Part shown: positions 1 to 6,177 of the stretch, piece by piece | Position numbering within the stretch: position 1 is the stretch's first letter | Layout: each line of letters begins with the position of its first letter | DNA from: SIG437 sp045576235 | GTDB lineage: Bacteria; Bacillota; Clostridia; UBA1381; UBA9506 | Direction: 5' to 3' | Assembly: GCA_045576235.1 (NCBI GenBank) | Contig: JAZNGA010000052.1 | Span: 1 to 64,000 of the forward strand | DNA: 64,000 nucleotides | Translations under genes and position numbers: made by a program | Notes under the pieces: generated by a model | Seen by the model: only the letters and a program-made list of their open reading frames with translations | Databases searched by the model: none | Told to the model about the DNA's origin: nothing

Positions 1-65
1 GAAGGGGTATAACCGCAGCGGTTAACAGGCTGTGGTGAAAGCATTAAAAAGAAACAACTTAATAT
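1..65. other. Sequence upstream of tRNA-Asn, palindrome
   Basis: No gene is visible in this window edge. It contains the short palindrome AACCGC-A-GCGGTT followed by GTTAACAGG, which is partly complementary to the tRNA-Asn anticodon arm just downstream. It may be the end of a feature lying outside the window. Confidence 0.3.
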
Positions 66-141
66 TCCTCAATAGCTCAGTCGGTAGAGCATGCGGCTGT
101 TAACCGCAGGGTCGTTGGTTCGAGTCCAACTTGGGGAGCCA
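66..141 (+). tRNA. tRNA-Asn (GTT)
   Basis: A 76-nt cloverleaf folds with a 7-bp acceptor stem (TCCTCAA with TTGGGGA), anticodon stem GCGG/CCGC, loop CTGTTAA with anticodon GTT at 99-101, T arm GTTCGAGTC, discriminator G and encoded CCA at 139-141. It decodes AAC/AAU asparagine codons. A terminator follows within 10 nt, so this is the last gene of its transcript. Confidence 0.97.
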
Positions 142-144
142 TAG

Positions 145-187
145 AAACCGAATGATTTAGATGACAGTCTAGGTCATTCGGTTTTTT
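145..187 (+). terminator. Intrinsic terminator after tRNA-Asn
   Basis: A 10-bp stem, AACCGAATGA (146-155) with TCATTCGGTT (174-183), is followed by a T run. It ends the tRNA-Asn transcript. Confidence 0.85.
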
Positions 188-209
188 GTAGTATTGAAAA
201 ACATTTAAT

Positions 210-265
210 TCTTAAGAAATCTTAAGAAATTTCATTGCCAAATATTAAGAATTATATTGTATGAT
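210..265 (+). promoter_or_regulatory. Promoter with tandem 10-bp repeat operator
   Basis: Two exact direct repeats TCTTAAGAAA (210-219 and 220-229) lie one helical turn apart, just upstream of a -35-like TTGCCA (235-240) and a weak -10 near 257-265. OmpR-family regulators typically bind tandem repeats spaced 10-11 bp, so autoregulation by the downstream response regulator is inferred. Confidence 0.5.
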
Positions 266-285
266 GTAACCGGAGGTGAAAGATT

Positions 286-966
286 ATGAACATATTGGTT
301 GTGGATGATGACAGAGAGATAGTCGATAGTATTGGTATTTTTCTGTCAGGTGAAGGTTATAAAGTTCTAAAAGCCTATGATGGAATTGAAGCACTTGATA
401 TTCTGTCACAAACGCAAGTTCATCTGATGATTCTTGATATTATGATGCCAAAGCTTGATGGAATCAAAACTCTGATGAAACTCAGAGAATCGAGGAATAT
501 CCCCGTCATTTTATTGTCTGCAAAATCAGAAGATGCAGATAAAATACTCGGTCTTACTGCAGGAGCTGATGATTATGTAACAAAGCCGTTTAATCCTTCG
601 GAGCTTGTTGCAAGAGTAAAATCGCAGTTAAGGAGATATACCACTCTTGGCTCGATAGGAAAACAAAACGGCGAAATCGTAATTGACGGACTTGTAGTTA
701 ATACCGAGAAGAAAACTGTAAAAGTTGACGGAGAAGATGTCAGGCTTACACCTATTGAGTATAAAATTCTTGAACTGCTTGTGAGAAACAGAGGACGGGT
801 GTTCTCGGCAGAAGATATTTACTCTAATGTGTGGAACGAGGAAACGGTTGTCGGTGATAACACTATCGCCGTACATATCCGACATATCAGAGAGAAAATT
901 GAAATCAATCCGAAGGAACCTAAATATCTCAAAGTTGTTTGGGGTATCGGTTATAAGATTGACTAA
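286..966 (+). CDS. OmpR/PhoB-family response regulator (VanR-like)
   Basis: This is a 226-aa two-component response regulator. Residues 1-118 form the receiver domain, with the acidic pocket D7-D8-D9, phosphoacceptor D51 in LDIMMP, S78 and conserved K100. Residues about 130-226 form an OmpR-type winged helix ending in VWGIGYKID. The start is fixed by GGAGGTGAAAG a few bases upstream. The sensor kinase gene begins 14 nt after the stop, so the two form an operon. The receiver most resembles the VanR/RegX branch, but no resistance genes are adjacent, so the regulated genes are unknown. The tandem repeat just upstream suggests autoregulation. Confidence 0.93.
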   Translation: MNILVVDDDREIVDSIGIFLSGEGYKVLKAYDGIEALDILSQTQVHLMILDIMMPKLDGIKTLMKLRESRNIPVILLSAKSEDADKILGLTAGADDYVTKPFNPSELVARVKSQLRRYTTLGSIGKQNGEIVIDGLVVNTEKKTVKVDGEDVRLTPIEYKILELLVRNRGRVFSAEDIYSNVWNEETVVGDNTIAVHIRHIREKIEINPKEPKYLKVVWGIGYKID

Positions 967-980
967 AGGAGGTTTTGGCG

Positions 981-3029
981 ATGAAAGAATTCTTATATTC
1001 TAATTACACAAAAACAATAGCCGTGCTGTTGTTTATTGTAAGCATTGTTTTAGGAGTATTAACCGTTACTAACGGTATTGCAGAATATTGTAATGAAAGA
1101 GAACTGATATATGGCTTTGAAAGTGATTTTAATGAAGCAAGACATTTTGAAACTTTGCTTGTGGCGCCTGAAGGTGCAGTTTTTAATGCAGTTCATGATT
1201 TATACAACCAATTCGACGAAGAAGTTATTCAAGCCTTGGAAAAAGGATTTTCAATTGTAGATCCCGGCAGTTATGAAGGAGTTATTTGTGAGTGGTTGGA
1301 TGACATGCATTGTGCAGATAAAATAAATTACTATGTCAAATGGAATAACAAGGTGTTTACCAATTGCGGAGCTACAAGCGAAAAAGAGCTTATGACTGCA
1401 CCGTTTTATCGTTTAACAAAACGAGATGAAAACGGTAATATCGACAGAGTATCAAGTCAAAATCGCTATTACTCATATCCGTTTTTTGATGAACTTTCAT
1501 TATATGATATGACACCATCAATAGTGATTTGCACAAGCGTTAAAGAAGCGTATGTTAATGAGTGCAAAGTGGTTTGGGACAGACAAGCTACTGTTGTGCA
1601 CGACACATTCAAAATCGCACTTATCTGTGTTATAGCAGCTTTGCTTCTCTTAATTTATTTACTATGTGTTTGCGGAAAAAACAAAGATGGTGAACACAAA
1701 TCAATGTGGCTTGATAATATATGGACAGAGCTTCATTTGACTGCCATAGGCGGAATCGGAATTGGTGCAGTTTTAATTTGTGTTATTTTACTTGATGATT
1801 ACTTTGACGGACGCTTCCCATATAACCTGATGAATATGGTTGTTGGTTTGGTAGCAGCAATTACAAGTGCCGTTGTTATAACTTCCTTGCTTTCTATCAT
1901 ACGAAATATTAAATGCAAAAGATTTGTTGAATCAAGCATTATCGTTCGTATTTTAAGATGGGTTTTCAAAACACTTTTTAGTGTTCTTAGATGGCTTCGC
2001 AACAGATTTATAGGATATAGAAATCTTGTTTTCAAAACGCTATCAAAAAAGACGGGTATAATTCTTATCAGTATGCTTTTCGTATATACTGCACTAATCG
2101 GTATGTTTGGATTTTTAGGATACAACGAAGAATTATTTATAGTTTTTGGAGTTCTTTTATTCTTCTTTGGAGCTTTTGTTGTAGCTTACCGTGCCAAAGA
2201 CCTTGACGAAATCAAAAAAGGTGTCAGCGAAGTCAGAAACGGAAATGTGGCATACAAAATTCCTGAACTTAAAAGCGAAGATATGAAAGTGTTAGCAACC
2301 AATATCAATGATATAGCAAAAGGACTTGATGAATCCGTATCTGCTAAAGTAAAAGCAGAAAGGATGAAAACAGAACTTATAACAAATGTATCTCATGATC
2401 TCAAGACACCTCTTACATCCATAATTAGCTATACAGAGCTATTGGCTAATGTAGAAGGCTTACCGGAAGAAGCTAAAGATTATGCTCAGATTATTGCAAA
2501 TAAGAGTGACAGACTTAAAACCTTAACACAAGACTTATTTGACATATCAAAGGTACAAAGCGGAAACGAAAGTGTTGTTTTAGAAAAGCTTGATGTATCA
2601 CTACTTATTAATCAATCGCTCGGAGAGCATGACAATGAAATAAAGAAATCAGAGCTTCCGTTCTGTGTTAATGCTCCGAAAGAACTATATATTTCTGCAG
2701 ATGGCAGAAAGATGTCCCGTGTAATAAGCAATTTGATAAGTAACATTCTCAAGTACACTATGAAGAATACGAGAGTATTTATCTCTGCTTATGAAGAAAA
2801 CGGAGAAGTCGTTATGGAGTTCAAAAATATAGCATCTTACCCGATGGATTTCAATCCAGATGAAATTGTGTGCAGATTTGTCAGAGGTGACGAATCAAGA
2901 ACACAAGAAGGAAATGGTCTTGGTCTTGCAATCGCAAAGAGTTATACCGAGATTTGTAACGGTAAATTTGATGTTATCATAGATGGCGACATGTTTAAGA
3001 CAATTATCAGGTTTAGAAAATACAATTAA
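981..3029 (+). CDS. Multi-pass membrane sensor histidine kinase
   Basis: This 682-aa kinase is the partner of the preceding regulator. Hydrophobic segments lie at about 11-30, 211-229, 256-273, 283-305, 358-378 and 385-402. The first two enclose an extracytoplasmic region of about 180 residues. A linker follows, then HisKA with phosphoacceptor H472 in NVSHDLKTPL. The HATPase domain has N-box asparagines near 584 and 588 and the G-box GNGLGLA near 644-650. ATG 981 is preferred over an in-frame TTG at 975 because AAAGGAGG lies 8 nt upstream of it. The catalytic half is VanS-like, but the extra membrane segments in the sensor part are unusual for that group. The ligand is unknown. Confidence 0.92.
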   Translation: MKEFLYSNYTKTIAVLLFIVSIVLGVLTVTNGIAEYCNERELIYGFESDFNEARHFETLLVAPEGAVFNAVHDLYNQFDEEVIQALEKGFSIVDPGSYEGVICEWLDDMHCADKINYYVKWNNKVFTNCGATSEKELMTAPFYRLTKRDENGNIDRVSSQNRYYSYPFFDELSLYDMTPSIVICTSVKEAYVNECKVVWDRQATVVHDTFKIALICVIAALLLLIYLLCVCGKNKDGEHKSMWLDNIWTELHLTAIGGIGIGAVLICVILLDDYFDGRFPYNLMNMVVGLVAAITSAVVITSLLSIIRNIKCKRFVESSIIVRILRWVFKTLFSVLRWLRNRFIGYRNLVFKTLSKKTGIILISMLFVYTALIGMFGFLGYNEELFIVFGVLLFFFGAFVVAYRAKDLDEIKKGVSEVRNGNVAYKIPELKSEDMKVLATNINDIAKGLDESVSAKVKAERMKTELITNVSHDLKTPLTSIISYTELLANVEGLPEEAKDYAQIIANKSDRLKTLTQDLFDISKVQSGNESVVLEKLDVSLLINQSLGEHDNEIKKSELPFCVNAPKELYISADGRKMSRVISNLISNILKYTMKNTRVFISAYEENGEVVMEFKNIASYPMDFNPDEIVCRFVRGDESRTQEGNGLGLAIAKSYTEICNGKFDVIIDGDMFKTIIRFRKYN

Positions 3030-3061
3030 TTTTGATGTCATCCAAACCATTCGGCTCTTCC

Positions 3062-3099
3062 AAAACAAAAAAGACACCATCTGGTGTCTTTTTTGTTTT
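3062..3099. terminator. Bidirectional intrinsic terminator
   Basis: A perfect 18-bp inverted repeat, AAAACAAAAAAGACACCA with its complement, has a 2-nt loop and A/T runs on both sides. It lies between the convergent sensor kinase and XRE-regulator genes and can end both transcripts. Confidence 0.9.
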
Positions 3100-3104
3100 G
3101 CTTT

Positions 3105-3295
3105 TTAAACTGTGCACGAACCAACACATTTAATCGGAAAACAGCCGCGCGGCTGTTAACTGGAAGAAAACTGAGCGCATCCAGTGGATGATAAAGCGAG
3201 GTTTTCTTCGGAAAAAATAAGGAGCTGGGGGAGCGAGAGCGAAGAAATGAGACTAATTTTTGAGTGAAAGCATCGCCCATTCGAACTTAAGTTAT
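3105..3295. other. Structured noncoding region of unknown function
   Basis: This stretch is more GC-rich than its AT-rich flanks and packed with inverted repeats. There is a 16-bp perfect palindrome at 3141-3156, a stem GAAGAAAAC/GTTTTCTTC around 3163-3209, and an inner CATCC/GGATG hairpin. GCGGCTGTTAAC at 3149-3160 is identical to 12 nt of the tRNA-Asn anticodon arm. An 80-codon open frame crosses it on the minus strand but has no ribosome site or recognisable domain. It could be a structured RNA or a mobile-element end. Confidence 0.4.
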
Positions 3296-3309
3296 TTTTA
3301 TCTAATTTT

Positions 3310-3549
3310 TTAATTCAACAATTCATCAGGTGTAATATTAAATATTTTGGAAAACGCTTTAACTTCAATATCTGTTACAAACCTTTTTCCACACTCAATT
3401 CGTTGAATAGCATTTTTATCTACATCAAGTCCAGTAAGTTGTAGTCTGTCTGCCAATATTCTTTGGGATATGTTCAGTTTTTTTCTTAAACTAGCAATTT
3501 TCTTGCCGCAAATATTATTTAACCCATCTGTACCTTTGTTTATAAACAT
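3310..3549 (-). CDS. XRE-family HTH repressor
   Basis: This is a 79-aa protein whose residues about 15-75 form a Cro/CI-type helix-turn-helix domain (LRKKLNISQRILADRLQ, then NAIQRIECGKR). The start at 3549 is chosen because AAGGAG precedes it; an upstream in-frame ATG at 3585 would run into the operator. It is divergent from the small Cys-rich gene at 3657. Two 19-bp near-palindromes flank the shared promoter, which fits autorepression plus control of the divergent cassette. Codon use is strongly AT-rich, like the rest of the cassette, which suggests acquisition by transfer. Confidence 0.85.
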   Translation of the reverse strand: MFINKGTDGLNNICGKKIASLRKKLNISQRILADRLQLTGLDVDKNAIQRIECGKRFVTDIEVKAFSKIFNITPDELLN

Positions 3550-3565
3550 AAAAATTTCTCCTTTT

Positions 3566-3584
3566 TGACATTTAGTACTTGTCA
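3566..3584. promoter_or_regulatory. Operator 1 of the XRE/JAB divergent promoter
   Basis: The 19-bp near-palindrome TGACATTTAGTACTTGTCA shares its arms (TGACAT...TGTCA) with a second copy at 3619-3637. It overlaps the -35 of the rightward promoter and lies just upstream of the repressor's ribosome site. It is inferred to be a repressor binding site. Confidence 0.65.
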
Positions 3585-3607
3585 ATAATAAGATTATATG
3601 TTATAAT
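3579..3607 (+). promoter_or_regulatory. Sigma-A promoter of the JAB cassette
   Basis: TTGTCA (3579-3584), a 17-bp spacer and TATAAT (3602-3607) face the Cys-rich gene. Operator 1 overlaps the -35 and operator 2 covers the start-site region, the classic layout for repression by the divergent XRE protein. Confidence 0.75.
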
Positions 3608-3618
3608 GATTACAAATA

Positions 3619-3637
3619 TGACATCTAGCGAATGTCA
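3619..3637. promoter_or_regulatory. Operator 2 of the XRE/JAB divergent promoter
   Basis: TGACATCTAGCGAATGTCA is a 19-bp near-palindrome with 6-bp perfect arms, and is related to operator 1. The centres of the two sites are 53 bp apart, about five helical turns, which would allow cooperative binding. Confidence 0.65.
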
Positions 3638-3656
3638 AAATAAGGAGAATAATTAT

Positions 3657-3839
3657 ATGAAAAAGAAAACTACAATTAAATTACCAAAAGGAAAGTTCAG
3701 CACAATGTATTATTGCGGTGATTGTCGATATTTAGACCGTAGAGATGTTACAAAAGATGGTGAGTCTGCTTACTGCAAATTACATAGAATATATAGATGT
3801 TTTGATAAAGACTATGGTTGTTCGGATTGGGAAAGATAA
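3657..3839 (+). CDS. Small Cys-rich protein, probable metal-binding
   Basis: This is a 60-aa basic protein starting at 3657 with AAGGAG upstream. It has a CxxC pair (YYCGDC), then a YCK cysteine, and two more cysteines before the C-terminal motif GCSDWER. The five cysteines suggest a small zinc ribbon or similar metal site. No family name can be assigned. Its 3' end overlaps the start of the JAB-domain gene, so the two are probably translationally coupled. It is the first gene of the repressor-controlled cassette. Confidence 0.7.
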   Translation: MKKKTTIKLPKGKFSTMYYCGDCRYLDRRDVTKDGESAYCKLHRIYRCFDKDYGCSDWER

Positions 3840-4221
3840 AAAAATATGTATTAAGAAAGATGTTTTAGATCAAATATGTAATACACTAAGAAAATATCGG
3901 TACGAAACAGGAGGAATAATTGGATCTGATTCAAGAGAAGTTATATCTTGCTTTCAATTTGATAGAATTGCTAAATCATGCCTTCATGAGTATTATCCAA
4001 ATATATCATTTTTAAATAATATTATAAACAGAATATGGTCCAAGAGTGATATTGAGTTTATAGGATTTGTTCATTCGCATTTAAATAATGACGATTTGTC
4101 CCCACAAGACATTAAATATGCTCAAGAAATATTAACAGTAAATGATAATATGGATTATATATTAATTGGTGTTATCAATTTGAATGTAAACAATAATATA
4201 AAATGGTATATAGTTAATTAA
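3814..4221 (+). CDS. JAB/MPN-domain metalloprotease (JAMM motif)
   Basis: This 135-aa single-domain protein carries an intact JAMM zinc site. E31 lies in YETGGIIG, H87 and H89 in FVHSH, and S96 and D99 in LSPQD, spaced HxH-x6-SxxD. In eukaryotes and in bacterial ubiquitin-like conjugation or CBASS systems such proteases cleave isopeptide or peptide bonds after ubiquitin-like tails; other prokaryotic JABs process sulfur-carrier proteins. No E1, E2 or ubiquitin-like gene is visible nearby, so the substrate is unknown. The start at 3814 overlaps the upstream gene by 26 nt; an ATG at 3745 in the same frame is a less likely alternative. The coding sequence is very AT-rich. Confidence 0.8.
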   Translation: MVVRIGKDKKICIKKDVLDQICNTLRKYRYETGGIIGSDSREVISCFQFDRIAKSCLHEYYPNISFLNNIINRIWSKSDIEFIGFVHSHLNNDDLSPQDIKYAQEILTVNDNMDYILIGVINLNVNNNIKWYIVN

Positions 4222-4263
4222 AGCGAATGAGATGTTTTAAAAAAATTAATAAGGAGAAAGATT

Positions 4264-4692
4264 ATGGGATTTTTTGATTCAATGTTTGAAAAATTAGATC
4301 AAAATAAGAAAAATAAAGAAGCTCAAAGAGAGCTGGACAGAGAAACAATTAGAAACAGTGGATATACAGAATTAATTAAGAGTGTAATATGCAAAGAGTT
4401 TTTATCTAATGGAAGTTGTTTTAAACTTTTGTGTGATAAGAATGTTTCCTCTTTTCACATTGAGGTTTTAAGAGACGGAATAATAGCAAAGGTATTTTAT
4501 TGGGAGAGAGTTAATGAATCTTATAGCCAAAATTATCTCCTGCTTCGCTTTTCAGATATTGCTCTTGGTGATTTAAAAAATAGCACAATGACAAAAGAAT
4601 TGCAGTCTATTTTATTAAAAGAAATTGGAGCACTTGAGAGGATTAACATAGATAATGCAGGAAGTATCTCTTTAATAAAACGCGAATGGTAG
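4264..4692 (+). CDS. Hypothetical protein, last gene of JAB cassette
   Basis: This 142-aa soluble protein is not recognised. Its ATG follows AAGGAG. Residues 1-30 are highly charged and probably helical (EKLDQNKKNKEAQRELDRE); the remainder looks like a mixed alpha/beta fold. It lies 42 nt after the JAB gene on the same strand, has the same AT-rich composition and is followed by a terminator, so it is probably the third gene of one operon. No signal peptide or membrane segment is seen. Confidence 0.7.
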   Translation: MGFFDSMFEKLDQNKKNKEAQRELDRETIRNSGYTELIKSVICKEFLSNGSCFKLLCDKNVSSFHIEVLRDGIIAKVFYWERVNESYSQNYLLLRFSDIALGDLKNSTMTKELQSILLKEIGALERINIDNAGSISLIKREW

Positions 4693-4827
4693 GTGAAAAC
4701 TGCGTAAAATAGCGTATTCTTAGAAGTTAAATCTATTGGTAAAATATCTATGAAAAATGAAACAATATTTTTAAAATGCTATTTGTAACAATAATAATTT
4801 TGTATATCTAAATTATTCTACTCTTAC

Positions 4828-4864
4828 AAAAAACACTTTGGAGTTTTGTCCGAGGTGTTTTTTT
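4828..4864 (+). terminator. Intrinsic terminator of the JAB cassette
   Basis: AAAAAACACTTTG pairs with CGAGGTGTTTTTT through two wobble pairs, and the T run ends the hairpin. It lies about 135 nt after the last cassette gene. Confidence 0.65.
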
Positions 4865-4950
4865 GACACTTTATCCTTATTGTGATATAAATGATTTAAA
4901 TGCTACAAAAGATGTGTCAAATAAAACTTGCAGACATGGAGGATAATTAA

Positions 4951-5650
4951 ATGGAAAAAATGCTCACAGGTTTTTGTTTTACGGATATACATAATCAACA
5001 GTCAATGTTGGATTATCCTACAACTCTTAGAAAATCACTTATACAGGCGAAGGACCTTGCGATAGAAGAGGTTGGACTGGCTGATATAGCGATTGTTGGA
5101 GGGGATAACATATCGGATTATCCACATTGGAACAAAACCTGTTTTTGTTACGGGACATTTGTCAGCAATATATTATTACAACGACAATACTCTGACAGAA
5201 ACGATGATAAACGGAAACACTGATTTGTTTTGTGATGTTTTTAAAGGGCATAAAAATGCTTTTTATCTTTATGGTCATGTGCACGGGGAAAGATCGTGCT
5301 TTAAAGACTTTTCTTTCGGTGCGATTTTGCACATAGGTGACGACGGTGTGCCGATTGACAACAATCTGATGCAAACTGATTCCCTTGGAAAAGAATATGC
5401 CTACTCTTTCGTCCATATGGGAGGGCTAAGACCTTTTGGCAGAGAATATTATGAAGAAGACGGAATGAGCGGTTATGGCGGCGAAGCAGAATTCAAGCAT
5501 CATCCAGGCACCGCAACGCCAAAACTGTCACAATTTTTGGTTTTTGAGATATATGAGGGCAAGGTGATTTTTCACATCAGAAACACCGGCTCCCTTAAAA
5601 ACTATGAACAAAAAGACAAGTTAAAAGGATATACAGTATATTTTAAATAA
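4951..5650 (+). pseudogene. Metallophosphoesterase pseudogene
   Basis: Two frames together encode both ends of a calcineurin-like phosphoesterase. The first (from ATG 4951, GGAGG upstream) has the metal motif FTDIHN and then GGDN, and stays sensible to about PHWNK near 5130. The second frame resumes with KPVFVTGH and carries the GHVHG metal motif and a normal C-terminus to 5650. The central part with the GNHD motif is absent, and the frame changes at the junction. An internal deletion with frameshift therefore explains it, and no functional enzyme should be made. Substrate is unknown. Confidence 0.8.
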
Positions 5651-5733
5651 TCTGAAAGGAGATTTGCATTAGAGGGCATTAATGTGAAACATCAAAAAAT
5701 TAGCTTTGTTATAAAATTTGTTTGTTTTGTGTA

Positions 5734-5762
5734 TTGATTTTTTCGTAGATATATGGTAGAAT
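5734..5762 (+). promoter_or_regulatory. Promoter of the cobalamin-riboswitch transcript
   Basis: TTGATT (5734-5739), a 17-bp spacer and TAGAAT (5757-5762) lie just upstream of the riboswitch, placing transcription start near 5769. Confidence 0.65.
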
Positions 5763-5782
5763 AACCGGGTAAAATTTAATAT

Positions 5783-6000
5783 GTTCACACAGAGTGTTGG
5801 TTATGCCGCAAAAGCATATCTGCAAGGCATAATCAGTGAAAAGGGAATCAGGTGCGAATCCTGGACGATAACTGTCGGTGTATGCATCGAAGTTTTTATA
5901 TCCTTTATCGAAAGATAGTCATTGGGAAACTGAGAAGGCCGGATATGAAAATGCAGACTAAATAGTCTATATGTTGCGAGTCACAAGACCTGCTTTGATG
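5783..6000 (+). ncRNA. Cobalamin (B12) riboswitch
   Basis: The hallmarks of the cobalamin aptamer appear in order. They are an AAAAGGGAATCAGGTG block with GAATCCTGG (B12-box region), ATAACTGTC, GTCATTGGGAAACTGAGAAGGC-like P5/P6 elements, and the 3' closing segment GAGTCACAAGACCTGC. It leads into two T-ending hairpins (6030-6072 and 6104-6146) before the DUF4430 surface-protein gene. The expected control is transcription attenuation when adenosylcobalamin or another corrinoid is abundant. Exact ends are approximate. Confidence 0.92.
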
Positions 6001-6029
6001 TTGTTCCGTCCGTGCTTCAAAAGCATAGG

Positions 6030-6072
6030 AATAATGTTTTTGCGTCCAAAAATATTTGGAGCATTATTTTTG
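6030..6072 (+). other. Second hairpin of the riboswitch expression platform
   Basis: Nested arms AATAATG/CATTATT and TCCAAA/TTTGGA are followed by TTTT. It is either an anti-terminator partner or an additional weak terminator between the aptamer and the main terminator. Confidence 0.45.
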
Positions 6073-6103
6073 GTGCAAATTGTGATGCTCACAGGAAAAC
6101 TCA

Positions 6104-6146
6104 GCTGTGGCAATTTTTTATATGAAAAATTGCCGTGGCTTTTTTA
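6104..6146 (+). terminator. Riboswitch-linked intrinsic terminator
   Basis: GGCAATTTTT (6109-6118) pairs perfectly with AAAAATTGCC (6125-6134). The stem extends by GC and GU pairs to GCTGTGG/CCGTGGC and is followed by six T. It lies between the aptamer and the first start codon, as expected of an attenuator. Confidence 0.75.
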
Positions 6147-6177
6147 TTTGTCCGGCAAAAAGAAAGGAAGGAACAAA

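Noticed and set aside
286..3029. Vancomycin-resistance locus
   Set aside because: The regulator and kinase look VanRS-like in their catalytic parts, but no vanH, ligase or vanX homologue is present, and the kinase sensor region differs.
3038..3280. 80-codon minus-strand open frame after the sensor kinase gene
   Set aside because: It runs through the bidirectional terminator and several palindromes, has no ribosome site and matches no domain, so the region is treated as structured noncoding DNA.
3814..4221. RadC-type DNA repair protein
   Set aside because: RadC shares the JAB fold but has an N-terminal helix-hairpin-helix region and different surrounding sequence; this protein is only the single JAB domain.
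5971..6177. N-terminal extension of the toroid/SLH protein
   Set aside because: The extra 69 codons translate the riboswitch and its terminator; the signal peptide and ribosome site place the start at 6178.
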